A stretch of 64,000 nucleotides of DNA, taken from Amaricoccus solimangrovi. GTDB lineage: Bacteria > Pseudomonadota > Alphaproteobacteria > Rhodobacterales > Rhodobacteraceae. The stretch spans positions 186,001-250,000 of the forward strand of contig NZ_VFRP01000004.1 of NCBI RefSeq assembly GCF_006385685.1, given 5' to 3'. Positions within the stretch are counted from its first letter, which is position 1. The number at the start of each line of letters is the position of its first letter. This document shows, piece by piece, positions 23,798 to 32,219 of the stretch. A program made the position numbers and the translations under genes. Below the pieces are notes generated by a model. It ran no database searches. It had not been told where the DNA came from and saw only the letters and a program-made list of their open reading frames with translations.

Positions 23798-25786
23798 ATG
23801 TCGCTTCCCCCCGGTTTCATCGACGAACTGCGCGATCGCGTGTCGCTCGCCCAGGTGATCGGGCGCAAGCTGACCTGGGACAGGAAGTCCAACGCCGCGC
23901 GGGGCGACTACTGGGCGCCCTGCCCGTTCCACCAGGAGAAATCGGCCTCGTTCCACGTCGATGACGCGCGGGGCTACTACTACTGCTTCGGCTGCCACGC
24001 GAAGGGCGACGTGGTGACCTTCCTGCGCGAGACCGAGAATCTCGGCTTCATGGAGGCGGTGGAGCGGCTCGCCGGGATCGCCGGCATGACCATGCCCGCC
24101 CGCGATCCGGAGGCGGCGAAGCGCGCCGAGAAGCGCAACGGCCTCGTCGAGGCGATGGAGGCGGCGGTCCAGTTCTACCGGATGAACCTGCATGGCGCGC
24201 GCGCGATCGAGGCGCGAAGCTATCTCGACCGCCGGGGGCTGACCGCCGGCACCCAGACGCGTTTCGACCTCGGCTACGCCCCCGACAGCCGGACGGCGCT
24301 GATCGAGCATCTGAAGGGCAAGGGCTTCGCGGTCGAGAAGATCGTCGAGGCGGGGCTCGCCGGGGTGCCGCGCGAGGGCGGCGCGCCCTATGACCGTTTT
24401 CGCGGCCGGATCATGTTCCCGATCCGCGACGCCCAGGGCCGCGCCATCGCCTTCGGCGCCCGCGCGCTCGGCCCGGGGCAGGAGCCGAAATACCTCAACT
24501 CGCCCGAGACGCCGCTCTTCGACAAGGGCCGCGGCCTCTACAACATCGGCCCGGCCCGCGCGGCGGCGGGCAAGGCCGGGACGATCCTCGTCGTCGAGGG
24601 CTACATGGACGTGATCGCGCTCGCCCAGGCCGGATTCGAGAACGCCGTCGCGCCGCTCGGCACCGCGATCACCGAGACGCAGCTGCGGACCTTCTGGCGG
24701 ATGACGCCGGAGCCGCTCGTCATGCTCGACGGCGACGCGGCGGGGCTGCGCGCGGGGCAGCGGCTGATCGACCTCGCGCTGCCGCTTCTCGGCGGGGGCC
24801 AGTCGCTGCGCTTCGTGATCCTGCCCCCGGGCCAGGATCCCGACGACGTTCTGCGCGACGGGGGGGCGGCGGCGATGACGGCGTTGATCGGCGCGTCGCG
24901 GCCGCTGCTCGACCTGCTCTGGAGCCGGGAGACCGAGGGCGCGGTGCTCGACAGTCCGGAGCGGCGCGCCGCGCTCGACGCGCGGCTGCGCGCGCATCTC
25001 GGCAGGATCGCGGACCCGGGCCTGCGCGCGCATTACGAGGCCGAGATCCGGACGCGCCGCGCCGAACTCTTCGCGCCCCGGCGCGACGGCGCGGCGGCGG
25101 GACGGCGGACAGGCGGAACGCGCAAGGCGGCCCCGCCGCGGCGCGGCCGCGCGCCCGCGGGCGGACCGGTCGCGAGCACGCGCGCCTCGCTGCTCGCGCG
25201 GGGCGAGGCGGCGATCGCCGAGGCGCGGGTGCGCGAGAGCGCGATCCTCTACGGCTGCCTGAACCACCCCGAGATCGCGCTGGCGCAGGAGGAGCGACTC
25301 GGCCGCGCCGATTTCCACTGCGCCGATCTCGCGGAGATTCGCGACGCCCTCTTGTCCGCGCTGCTCTCCATCCTAAATGGCGAATCGCGCGCCGAATCGG
25401 TGGCGACTCTCGTGGCACGGCGGCTGGGGCGGGACGTGTTGGCGGATCTCGATTGTCTCGGACAGGTTCGGGCGAACCCGCATCTGCGCGCCGACGCGGA
25501 TCCGGAGAAGGCCGCGCTCGCGGTCGAGGAGGAACTGATCCGTCAGGCGGCGCTGACCGGCTGGCTGGCCGAGACGCGCGACGCGGCGGCCGGGCTGAGC
25601 CGCGACACGGTGGACTGGATCGGACCGAGATTGCGCCGCGCCGCCGAGGCCGCGCACGAGGCGGGCATCAGGCCCCTCGCCGGGGAAAACGCCGATCTCG
25701 GGATCGAGCGCGAGGAATTCGCCTCCACGCTGGCAAGCGTGGAAGAGCAGCAACGGGCGCACAGGAACCGGAAGCGAAAATCCTGA
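23798..25786 (+). CDS. dnaG: DNA primase
   Basis: 662 residues in the normal order. An N-terminal zinc-binding domain (CPFHQEKSASFHVDD, YYYCFGCHAKGDVVTF) supplies a CHCC set. The catalytic core has the Toprim motif LVVEGYMDVIALAQAGF and the metal-binding VMLDGDAAGLRAG. After a Pro/Arg-rich linker (about 430-460), the C-terminal part contacts the helicase. It makes RNA primers at the replication fork. The Shine-Dalgarno before ATG 23798 is weak. rpoD follows, matching the dnaG-rpoD arrangement of many bacteria. Confidence 0.97.
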   Translation: MSLPPGFIDELRDRVSLAQVIGRKLTWDRKSNAARGDYWAPCPFHQEKSASFHVDDARGYYYCFGCHAKGDVVTFLRETENLGFMEAVERLAGIAGMTMPARDPEAAKRAEKRNGLVEAMEAAVQFYRMNLHGARAIEARSYLDRRGLTAGTQTRFDLGYAPDSRTALIEHLKGKGFAVEKIVEAGLAGVPREGGAPYDRFRGRIMFPIRDAQGRAIAFGARALGPGQEPKYLNSPETPLFDKGRGLYNIGPARAAAGKAGTILVVEGYMDVIALAQAGFENAVAPLGTAITETQLRTFWRMTPEPLVMLDGDAAGLRAGQRLIDLALPLLGGGQSLRFVILPPGQDPDDVLRDGGAAAMTALIGASRPLLDLLWSRETEGAVLDSPERRAALDARLRAHLGRIADPGLRAHYEAEIRTRRAELFAPRRDGAAAGRRTGGTRKAAPPRRGRAPAGGPVASTRASLLARGEAAIAEARVRESAILYGCLNHPEIALAQEERLGRADFHCADLAEIRDALLSALLSILNGESRAESVATLVARRLGRDVLADLDCLGQVRANPHLRADADPEKAALAVEEELIRQAALTGWLAETRDAAAGLSRDTVDWIGPRLRRAAEAAHEAGIRPLAGENADLGIEREEFASTLASVEEQQRAHRNRKRKS

Positions 25787-25797
25787 GCATTTGAGAC

Positions 25798-25830
25798 GAA
25801 TCATTGCGAATCATTGCGAATCACTGATTC
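25798..25830. promoter_or_regulatory. Cluster of four GANTC sites in the dnaG-rpoD gap
   Basis: GAATC occurs at 25798, 25808 and 25818 in a 10-base tandem repeat (unit GAATCATTGC), and GATTC at 25826. The last copy forms the palindrome GAATCA-C-TGATTC (25818-25830). GANTC is the target of the CcrM DNA methylase of alphaproteobacteria, so methylation-sensitive control of rpoD is possible. A repressor or activator site spaced at about one helical turn is the alternative. Confidence 0.5.
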
Positions 25831-25894
25831 GTGCGAGACATACCGAGACTTCTCCCGAACGGGATCCCCCGGGACGCAAGGCATGGAGTTGAGA

Positions 25895-27955
25895 ATGGCG
25901 AAAGACATGGAGCCGCGCAAGCCCGAGGAAGGCCAGGACAACTCCGGCCCGATGCTGGACATGAGCCAGGCCGCGGTCAAGAAGATGATCGCGGCGGCCA
26001 AGGCTCGCGGCTATATTACCTATGACGAACTGAACCAGGTCCTGCCGCAGGATCAGGTGTCCTCGGAGCAGATCGAGGACGTGATGGCGATGCTCAACGA
26101 GATGGGTATCAACGTGACCGAGGCGGACGACAGCGACGACGAGGAAGAGGGCGGCGAGACCGCCGAGGCATCGGAATCCGACAGCGGCTCGCGCGAGCTC
26201 GCGGTCACCTCGGTCGGCGGCGAATCGCTCGACCGGACCGACGATCCGGTGCGCATGTACCTGCGCGAGATGGGTTCGGTGGAGCTCCTGTCCCGCGAGG
26301 GCGAGATCGCGATCGCCAAGCGCATCGAGGCGGGGCGCAACACGATGATCCTCGGGCTCTGCGAGAGCCCGCTCACCTTCCAGGCGATCACGATCTGGCG
26401 CGACGAGCTGCTCGACGAAGCCATCATGCTGCGCGACGTGATCGACCTCGAGACCACCTTCGGCGCCTCGATGGAGAGCGACGAGGTCGAGAGCGTGCTC
26501 TCGGCGCTCAAGAGCACCTCCGATCCGCTCGGCGAGCCGGCGCCCGGCCTTCGCCCCGCCCGCCCGGCGCCCGCGGCCGCCCCGGCGCCGGCCGCCGCCC
26601 GCGACGCGCAGGCGGCGGACGAGGAGGAGGAGGAGGACGGCGCCCCCACCCCCGCCGACGAGGAGGAGGAGGAGGATCAGGGCAACCTGTCGCTCGCCGC
26701 GATGGAGGCGGCGCTGAAGCCGCAGGTGCTCGAGACGCTCGACCGGATCGCCGGCGATTACGCGCGCCTCGCCGAGATGCAGGACAGCCGCATCTCCGCG
26801 ACGCTCAATCTCGACGAGACCTTCTCCTCGGGCCAGGAGCGGGAATACCAGCGGCTGCGCGGCGAGATCGTGGAGCTCGTGAATTCGCTCCACCTGCACA
26901 ACAACCGCGTCGAGGCGCTGGTCGACCAGATCTACGGGATCAACCGCAAGATCATGGCGCTCGACGGCGCGATGGTGAAGCTCGCCGACCAGGCGCGGAT
27001 CAACCGCCAGGAATTCATCGACGAATACCGCGGCACCGAACTCGAGCCCGGCTGGCTCGACCGCGTCGCCAGGCTCGGCGGCCGCGGCTGGGACCAGCTC
27101 GCGACGCGCTACCGCGACAAGGCGGAGGACATCCGCTTCGAGATGGCCGAGGTCGGCCAGTATGTCGGCGTCGACATCTCCGAATTCCGCCGCATCGTCT
27201 CCCAGGTCCAGAAGGGCGAGAAGGAGGCGCGGCAGGCGAAGAAGGAGATGGTCGAGGCGAACCTCCGCCTCGTGATCTCGATCGCGAAGAAATACACGAA
27301 CCGCGGCCTGCAGTTCCTCGACCTGATCCAGGAGGGCAACATCGGGCTGATGAAGGCGGTCGACAAGTTCGAGTACCGCCGGGGCTACAAGTTCTCGACC
27401 TATGCGACCTGGTGGATCCGGCAGGCGATCACGCGCTCGATCGCCGATCAGGCGCGCACGATCCGCATCCCGGTCCACATGATCGAGACGATCAACAAGC
27501 TGGTCCGCACCGGCCGCCAGATGCTCCACGAGATCGGCCGCGAGCCGACCCCGGAGGAGCTGGCCGAGAAGCTGCAGATGCCGCTCGAGAAGGTCCGCAA
27601 GGTGATGAAGATCGCCAAGGAGCCGATCTCGCTCGAAACGCCGATCGGCGACGAGGAGGATTCGCAGCTCGGCGATTTCATCGAGGACAAGAACGCGATC
27701 CTGCCGCTCGACAGCGCCATTCAGGGCAACCTGAAGGAGACGACGACGCGGGTGCTGGCCTCCCTCACCCCGCGCGAGGAACGCGTGCTCCGGATGCGCT
27801 TCGGGATCGGCATGAACACCGACCATACGCTCGAGGAGGTCGGCCAGCAGTTCAGCGTCACCCGCGAACGCATCCGCCAGATCGAGGCGAAGGCGTTGCG
27901 GAAGCTGAAGCACCCGAGCCGGTCGCGGCGGCTCAGGAGCTTTCTGGATCAGTAA
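25895..27955 (+). CDS. rpoD: Housekeeping sigma factor (sigma-70)
   Basis: 686 residues from [14 protein letters not shown], supported by GGAG six bases upstream. Region 1.1 lies at about 20-75 ([20 protein letters not shown]), region 1.2 near [17 protein letters not shown], and a non-conserved region follows. Region 2 is [20 protein letters not shown] to [20 protein letters not shown], and region 4 ends with [18 protein letters not shown]. Between regions 1.2 and 2, residues about 213-263 are Pro/Ala-rich and then carry runs of Glu. This acidic insert is common in alphaproteobacterial RpoD but marked here. It is the main promoter-recognition subunit of RNA polymerase. Confidence 0.97.
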   Translation: MAKDMEPRKPEEGQDNSGPMLDMSQAAVKKMIAAAKARGYITYDELNQVLPQDQVSSEQIEDVMAMLNEMGINVTEADDSDDEEEGGETAEASESDSGSRELAVTSVGGESLDRTDDPVRMYLREMGSVELLSREGEIAIAKRIEAGRNTMILGLCESPLTFQAITIWRDELLDEAIMLRDVIDLETTFGASMESDEVESVLSALKSTSDPLGEPAPGLRPARPAPAAAPAPAAARDAQAADEEEEEDGAPTPADEEEEEDQGNLSLAAMEAALKPQVLETLDRIAGDYARLAEMQDSRISATLNLDETFSSGQEREYQRLRGEIVELVNSLHLHNNRVEALVDQIYGINRKIMALDGAMVKLADQARINRQEFIDEYRGTELEPGWLDRVARLGGRGWDQLATRYRDKAEDIRFEMAEVGQYVGVDISEFRRIVSQVQKGEKEARQAKKEMVEANLRLVISIAKKYTNRGLQFLDLIQEGNIGLMKAVDKFEYRRGYKFSTYATWWIRQAITRSIADQARTIRIPVHMIETINKLVRTGRQMLHEIGREPTPEELAEKLQMPLEKVRKVMKIAKEPISLETPIGDEEDSQLGDFIEDKNAILPLDSAIQGNLKETTTRVLASLTPREERVLRMRFGIGMNTDHTLEEVGQQFSVTRERIRQIEAKALRKLKHPSRSRRLRSFLDQ

Positions 27956-27968
27956 CTGGCCTTAAACG

Positions 27969-28478
27969 ATGGCTCTCAGTGATAGCCTCTCTGCAGCGGC
28001 TCTGGTTGTCGCGCTAATAGCCCTATGGTTAACGTGGGTGTCTTGGCGTCGGCAGTTTCGGCCTATTGTATCGGCTGCGGTTAAGACGCGAGCCTCTGGA
28101 AATGCTGCGACGATCTACGATTTAGTGCTCCAGAACTCCGGCACTATGCCAGCTCGGAATATTTCCATTCGAGCCAAGTCTGAAACTCTTCAGGCAGCAC
28201 TCGGAGAACAAGCCACCCAAAGCCAGAAGCAGCAATGGCTCGCTTGCTTCGAGCCAAGCAAATCGATACGAATCCTACAAAATGGCGACACAACATCTTG
28301 CTCATTCGGCTTTACGAGCAGAGAGGAGACCAGTTTTTGGAAATACGGTTCAGAAATCGAATTAGATATCATATATTACGATTGGTTTGAGCGCAGAATT
28401 TCTGAAACTCAAATCATATGCATCGAAAATTCTAAAAGTTTTACTCCCTACCATTGGACTGACGGAGACGACGGGTAG
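27969..28478 (+). CDS. AT-rich orphan membrane-anchored protein
   Basis: 169 residues, not recognised. One N-terminal hydrophobic helix (SLSAAALVVALIALWLTWVSW) is followed by Arg-rich sequence and a probably cytoplasmic beta-rich domain (TIYDLVLQNSGTMPARNISI, ILQNGDTTSCSFGFTSRE). In that domain an immunoglobulin-like pattern is possible but unproven. Five counted 60-base lines average about 43% GC against about 72% in a flanking line, and TTA and ATA codons occur, so the gene was probably acquired by transfer. It lies 13 bases after rpoD and just before a toxin-antitoxin pair. A defence or stress role would be speculation. Confidence 0.7.
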   Translation: MALSDSLSAAALVVALIALWLTWVSWRRQFRPIVSAAVKTRASGNAATIYDLVLQNSGTMPARNISIRAKSETLQAALGEQATQSQKQQWLACFEPSKSIRILQNGDTTSCSFGFTSREETSFWKYGSEIELDIIYYDWFERRISETQIICIENSKSFTPYHWTDGDDG

Positions 28479-28480
28479 CA

Positions 28481-28509
28481 TTGACTGAGCGTACGCAATT
28501 ACGTATACT
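28481..28509 (+). promoter_or_regulatory. Toxin-antitoxin promoter with embedded palindrome
   Basis: TTGACT (28481-28486), a 17-base spacer, then TATACT (28504-28509) is a strong sigma-70 match. The expected transcript start falls at or within a base or two of the GTG start codon of the antitoxin at 28516. The spacer holds the palindrome GCGTACGC and a related ACGTAT, a likely antitoxin operator. Confidence 0.7.
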
Positions 28510-28515
28510 TGCCCC

Positions 28516-28770
28516 GTGCGAACCCTCTCCTCCGCCGCCCTGCGCGCCAACCTTTCCGCCGAGATGGACAAGGTGAACGACGACCACGAGCCGGTCATCA
28601 TCACCCGCGCCAAGGGCAAGCCCGTGGTCATGGTTTCGCTCGAAGATTGGGCCTCGATGGACGAGACGACGTATCTCCTTTCCAGCCCGCGCAACGCTGA
28701 ACGCCTTCGGGAAGCCGTGGAAGGCCTGAAGGCGGGCGACGCGGTCCGGCGCGACCTGATCGAAGAGTGA
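28516..28770 (+). CDS. YefM/Phd-family antitoxin
   Basis: 84 residues with a GTG start. The N-terminal Phd/YefM fold (SSAALRANLSAEMDKVNDDH, PVIITRAKGKPVVMVSLEDW) is the DNA-binding and dimerisation part. The C-terminal half (NAERLREAVEGLKAGD) is the usual disordered toxin-binding arm. It neutralises the toxin encoded next and probably represses the operon by binding the palindrome at the promoter. Stop and toxin start overlap as GTGA. There is no Shine-Dalgarno before the GTG, in line with a leaderless mRNA. Confidence 0.92.
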   Translation: MRTLSSAALRANLSAEMDKVNDDHEPVIITRAKGKPVVMVSLEDWASMDETTYLLSSPRNAERLREAVEGLKAGDAVRRDLIEE

Positions 28771-29021
28771 ACCTCGCCTTTCATCCCGCGGGCTGGGACG
28801 ACTATCTTCACTGGCAAGCCACCGACAAAGCGATGCTCCGCAAGCTGAACGGCTTGATCCAGGAATGCATGCGTCACCCGTTCGAGGGCACAGGCAAGCC
28901 CGAGCCGCTCAAGGGCGATCTCGCAGGCTTCTGGTCTGGCCGGATCGACCGCGAGCATCGGCTGGTCTACCGCGTCACGGCGACGGCCGTCGAGATCGTC
29001 CAGTGCCGCTACCACTACTGA
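28767..29021 (+). CDS. YoeB/Txe-family mRNA interferase toxin
   Basis: 84 residues, exactly the length of E. coli YoeB. The catalytic residues fall at the same positions: E46 in GTGKPEPLKGDL, R65 in REHRLVYRV and H83 in the terminal CRYHY. The RelE-fold family cuts mRNA in the ribosomal A site. All key residues are present, so the toxin is probably active. It starts with a GTG that overlaps the antitoxin stop, which keeps toxin translation behind that of the antitoxin. Confidence 0.95.
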   Translation: MNLAFHPAGWDDYLHWQATDKAMLRKLNGLIQECMRHPFEGTGKPEPLKGDLAGFWSGRIDREHRLVYRVTATAVEIVQCRYHY

Positions 29022-29095
29022 TCCGCGCCCTTCCCACCCTTGCCGCCGCTCCGAAAGCCCGGTAATCCCGGACCGACAGCGATGGAGAAGGGCCA

Positions 29096-29947
29096 ATGAC
29101 CGCCAGCGATCAAAGCCTTCTGGTCTCGACCGACTGGCTCGCCGCGCATCTCGGCGCCCCGGATATCCGGGTGCTCGATGCGAGCTGGCACATGCCGGCG
29201 GAAGGGCGCGACGCCCAGGCCGAGTACCGGGAGCGCCATATTCCCGGCGCGCGTTTCTTCGATATCGACGAGATTTCCGACGAGCAGTCCGACCTGCCGC
29301 ACATGGCGCCGCCGGTCGAGAAGTTCATCAGCCGGATGCGCGCGATGGGCATCGGGGACGGGCACCGGGTGATCGTCTACGACACGAAGGGCCTCTTCAG
29401 CGCCGCCCGGGTCTGGTGGCTGTTCCGCCTCTTCGGCAAGACCGACGTCGCCGTGCTCGACGGCGGCTTTCCGAAATGGCTGGCCGAGGGGCGGCCGGTC
29501 GAGGACGGGACGCCGATCCTGCGCGACCGGCATTTCACCGCCCGCCGCGACGCGAGCCTGGTGCGCGACGTGACCCAGGTCGCGGCGAGCGCGAAGCTCG
29601 GCGACGCGCAGATCGTCGATGCCCGCTCGCCCGCCCGCTTCCGGGGCGCGGAGCCGGAACCGCGGCCGGGGCTGCGCTCCGGGCATATCCCGGGGGCGTT
29701 CAACGTGCATTACGCGGCGCTCGTGAACGCGGACGGCACGCTGAAGGCACCCGATGAGCTCAGGGCGGCGTTCGAGGCGGCCGGGGTCGATCTCGCGAAG
29801 CCGGTCGTGACCTCCTGCGGCTCGGGCGTCACCGCGGCGGTGCTGAGCCTCGCGCTCGAACGCCTCGGCCACCGGCAGCACGCGCTCTACGACGGGTCAT
29901 GGGCCGAGTGGGGCTCCTACCCCGATCTCGCGGTCGAACAGGGGTAG
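29096..29947 (+). CDS. sseA: 3-mercaptopyruvate sulfurtransferase (two rhodanese domains)
   Basis: 283 residues. The first, inactive rhodanese domain lies at about 5-140 (VLDASWHMPAEGRDAQAEYR, HIPGARFFDIDEISD). The second is at about 160-280 and carries the catalytic Cys in the loop SCGSGVTAAVLSL. A CGSGVT-type loop is typical of 3-mercaptopyruvate sulfurtransferase rather than thiosulfate sulfurtransferase. The enzyme moves sulfur from 3-mercaptopyruvate to an acceptor in cysteine breakdown. It is followed after three bases by the GNAT gene and then the aminotransferase, suggesting one transcript. Confidence 0.93.
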   Translation: MTASDQSLLVSTDWLAAHLGAPDIRVLDASWHMPAEGRDAQAEYRERHIPGARFFDIDEISDEQSDLPHMAPPVEKFISRMRAMGIGDGHRVIVYDTKGLFSAARVWWLFRLFGKTDVAVLDGGFPKWLAEGRPVEDGTPILRDRHFTARRDASLVRDVTQVAASAKLGDAQIVDARSPARFRGAEPEPRPGLRSGHIPGAFNVHYAALVNADGTLKAPDELRAAFEAAGVDLAKPVVTSCGSGVTAAVLSLALERLGHRQHALYDGSWAEWGSYPDLAVEQG

Positions 29948-29950
29948 GGC

Positions 29951-30496
29951 ATGAGCCTCAAGGCCGGCGACAGCGTCGAAGTGACGATCACCCATCTCGA
30001 GATGGCGGCGCGGCCCGCGCATCCGATCCCGCACATGCCCGCCGGCGCCCCCTCGATGCTGGTCGCCGCCGAGCGGCCGCCGGCCTGGTACTTCCTCCAG
30101 CTCTACGACGCGGTCGGCGCCGATTACGAATGGACCGACCAGCACCAGCGGAGCACCGAGGAACTCGCGGGGCTCCTGCGCGATCCGAAGGTGACACTCT
30201 GCACGCTGATCCGGGCGGGCTGGCCGCACGGGTTCTTCGTGCTCGACGCGCGCGCCGAGGGGGTCTGCGACCTGTCCTATTTCGGGCTGGTGGCGGAGGC
30301 GATGGGCCAGGGGCTCGGCACCTTCCTGCTCTGCACCGCCGTCCACATGGCCTGGGACCAGCCCGGCACGCGGCTCGTCACGGTCAACACCAACACGCTC
30401 GACCATCCCCGGGCGCTGCCGCTCTATCAGAAGGTCGGCTTCCAGCCCACGCGGCGCGAGGTCGTGACCCGGATCCTGAATCGCGACCGCGCCTGA
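29951..30496 (+). CDS. GNAT-family N-acetyltransferase
   Basis: 181 residues. The acetyl-CoA binding motif A is FGLVAEAMGQGLGTFLLCTAVHMAW (Q/RxxGxG/A type), followed by VNTNTLDHPRALPLYQKVGF, the standard C-terminal half of the fold. Substrate not deducible. The N-terminal third (HPIPHMPAGAPSM, AAERPPAWYFLQLYDAVG) is characteristic of a GNAT branch found beside sseA in Rhodobacterales. It lies between sseA and the aminotransferase with gaps of 3 and 41 bases. Confidence 0.88.
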   Translation: MSLKAGDSVEVTITHLEMAARPAHPIPHMPAGAPSMLVAAERPPAWYFLQLYDAVGADYEWTDQHQRSTEELAGLLRDPKVTLCTLIRAGWPHGFFVLDARAEGVCDLSYFGLVAEAMGQGLGTFLLCTAVHMAWDQPGTRLVTVNTNTLDHPRALPLYQKVGFQPTRREVVTRILNRDRA

Positions 30497-30537
30497 CGGA
30501 AGGCCGCGCGCGCGCCCCGCGCCCCGGAGGAGAACCC

Positions 30538-31719
30538 ATGCTCGAAGCCCTGAATACGCCCGCCCCCGACAAGATCATCGAACTGATGGGCCTCTACGCG
30601 GCCGACACCCGGGAGGACAAGCTCGACCTCGGCGTCGGCGTCTACAAGGACGCCCAGGGCCGCACGCCGATCATGCACGCCGTCAAGGCGGCGGAGAAGC
30701 GGCTCTGGGAGGAGCAGACGACGAAATCCTACGTGGCGCTGCTCGGCGACACGGAATTCGTCGAGCAGATGCGCGGCCTCATCTTCGGCGAGGCGGTGCC
30801 CACCGACCGGATCGCGGGCTGCCAGACGCCCGGCGGCACCGGCGCGGTGCACCAGCTCTTCGAGCTCATCCAGCGCGCCGACCCGGAGGCGAGCGTCTGG
30901 TATTCGGATCCGACCTGGCCGAACCACCCGGCGATGCTCGCCCATCTCGGCATCGAGGCGAAGACCTACCGCTATTTCGATGCCGCGACCTGCGAGGTGG
31001 ATTTCGAGGGCATGCTCGCCGATCTCGCCGGAGCGAAGGTCGGCGATGTCGTGCTGCTGCACGGCTGCTGCCACAACCCGACCGGCGCCAATCCGACGCT
31101 GGAACAGTGGCGCACGCTGGCCGAGCTCTTCGCGCGGCGGGGGCTCGTGCCGATGATCGACCTCGCCTATCAGGGCTTCGGCGACGGGATCGATTCCGAC
31201 GTGGCGGGCCTGCGCTACATGGCGGGACAGGTGCCCGAGATGCTGGTCGCGGCCAGCTGCTCGAAGAACTTCGGCCTCTACCGCGACCGGGTCGGCGCCG
31301 CCTTCGCGATCAGCTCAGCCCCGAACCTGACGCCGATCGCGCGCGGCAACCTCGCCTCGCTCAACCGGATGAACTTCTCCTTCCCGCCCGATCATGGCGC
31401 GAAGACCGTCGCGATCATCCTCGGCGACAGCGGGCTCCGGATGGACTGGGTCACCGAGCTCGAGGGGATGCGGCGCGGCATGCTGACGCTGCGCCAGAGC
31501 TTCGCCGAGGCGCTGCGGCGGGCGACGAATTCCGACCGCTACGATTTCGTCGCGACCCACCGGGGCATGTTCTCCCGGCTCGGCCTCACGCCCGAACAGG
31601 TGGCCCTGCTCCGGAGCGATCACGGGATCTACATGACCGGCGACAGCCGGATCAACATCGCGGGGCTTCCGGCCCAAGGGCTCGACAAGCTCGCCGCCGC
31701 CATCGCGGCGGTGGAATAG
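30538..31719 (+). CDS. tyrB: Aromatic/aspartate aminotransferase (class I)
   Basis: 393 residues from ATG 30538, preceded by GGAGGAGAAC. Fold type I motifs of the aspartate/aromatic group: DLGVGVYKDAQGRTPIM near the N terminus, HGCCHNPTGANPT with the Asn, IDLAYQGFGDG, and SCSKNFGLYRDRVGA with the PLP-binding Lys, then SRINIAGL with the substrate-carboxylate Arg. The enzyme moves amino groups between aromatic or acidic amino acids and 2-oxo acids. It may supply 3-mercaptopyruvate-type oxo acids to sseA upstream; that link is inference. It is convergent with the cold-shock gene. Confidence 0.92.
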   Translation: MLEALNTPAPDKIIELMGLYAADTREDKLDLGVGVYKDAQGRTPIMHAVKAAEKRLWEEQTTKSYVALLGDTEFVEQMRGLIFGEAVPTDRIAGCQTPGGTGAVHQLFELIQRADPEASVWYSDPTWPNHPAMLAHLGIEAKTYRYFDAATCEVDFEGMLADLAGAKVGDVVLLHGCCHNPTGANPTLEQWRTLAELFARRGLVPMIDLAYQGFGDGIDSDVAGLRYMAGQVPEMLVAASCSKNFGLYRDRVGAAFAISSAPNLTPIARGNLASLNRMNFSFPPDHGAKTVAIILGDSGLRMDWVTELEGMRRGMLTLRQSFAEALRRATNSDRYDFVATHRGMFSRLGLTPEQVALLRSDHGIYMTGDSRINIAGLPAQGLDKLAAAIAAVE

Positions 31720-31750
31720 GACCCGCGGCAGGCACCGGTCCCAACGAAAA

Positions 31751-31794
31751 GAGGCCCGCGCGGGCGGGCCTCAGGTCGCGCCCCGAGGGGCGCG
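31751..31794 (-). terminator. Terminator of the cold-shock gene
   Basis: GAGGCCCGC-GCGG-GCGGGCCTC (31751-31772) gives a 9-base stem, followed on the minus strand by TTTTCGTT, a proper U-tract. A second perfect hairpin, CGCGCCCC-GA-GGGGCGCG (31777-31794), stands between it and the csp stop. On the plus strand they may also serve the aminotransferase transcript. Confidence 0.8.
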
Positions 31795-31835
31795 GGCGGC
31801 CGGATCCGTCAGGCGGACCGGCCTTTGACGCGCGA

Positions 31836-32045
31836 TCAGCGCACCAGCGCGATCTGGCTGGCCGAGGTGCGGCCGTCGCGGCCGGTCTCGAGCTCGTAGC
31901 TGACCTTCTGTCCGTCCGCGATCTCGCGAAGCCCGGCGCGCTCCAGCGCCGAGATGTGCAGGAACACATCCTTGCCGCCGCTCTCGGGCTGGATGAACCC
32001 GAAGCCCTTGGTGGCGTTGAACCATTTCACAGTGCCGTTGGCCAT
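31836..32045 (-). CDS. Cold-shock domain protein
   Basis: 69 residues from MANGTVKWFNATKGFGFI. The RNP1 motif is KGFGFI and RNP2 is VFLHIS, both complete. It binds single-stranded RNA or DNA and melts RNA structure. The open frame is 17 codons longer, but the family start is clear. The 174 bases between it and the dapB stop are non-coding and less GC-rich than their surroundings, as expected of the long regulatory 5' leaders of cold-shock genes. It has its own terminator. Confidence 0.95.
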   Translation of the reverse strand: MANGTVKWFNATKGFGFIQPESGGKDVFLHISALERAGLREIADGQKVSYELETGRDGRTSASQIALVR

Positions 32046-32219
32046 TCTCTTCGTCTCCAGTGAAGCCGCCCGCGAAATGCGGCGGCCGCGGGTCAAGTCA
32101 AACCAAGATCGATAGTCTGACCGGCGAGACGACGAGCAGATAGTTCGAGAGGTAACTTTACCGGCTGCTCACCTACGACAGAATCGGCCTCCGCGCAACG
32201 GGATTTGCCCGCGCCCGGC

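Noticed and set aside
25814-25894. A longer RpoD start from a TTG at 25814
   Set aside because: It would run through the GANTC repeat and has no ribosome site, while the ATG at 25895 has GGAG at good spacing and gives the usual RpoD N terminus.
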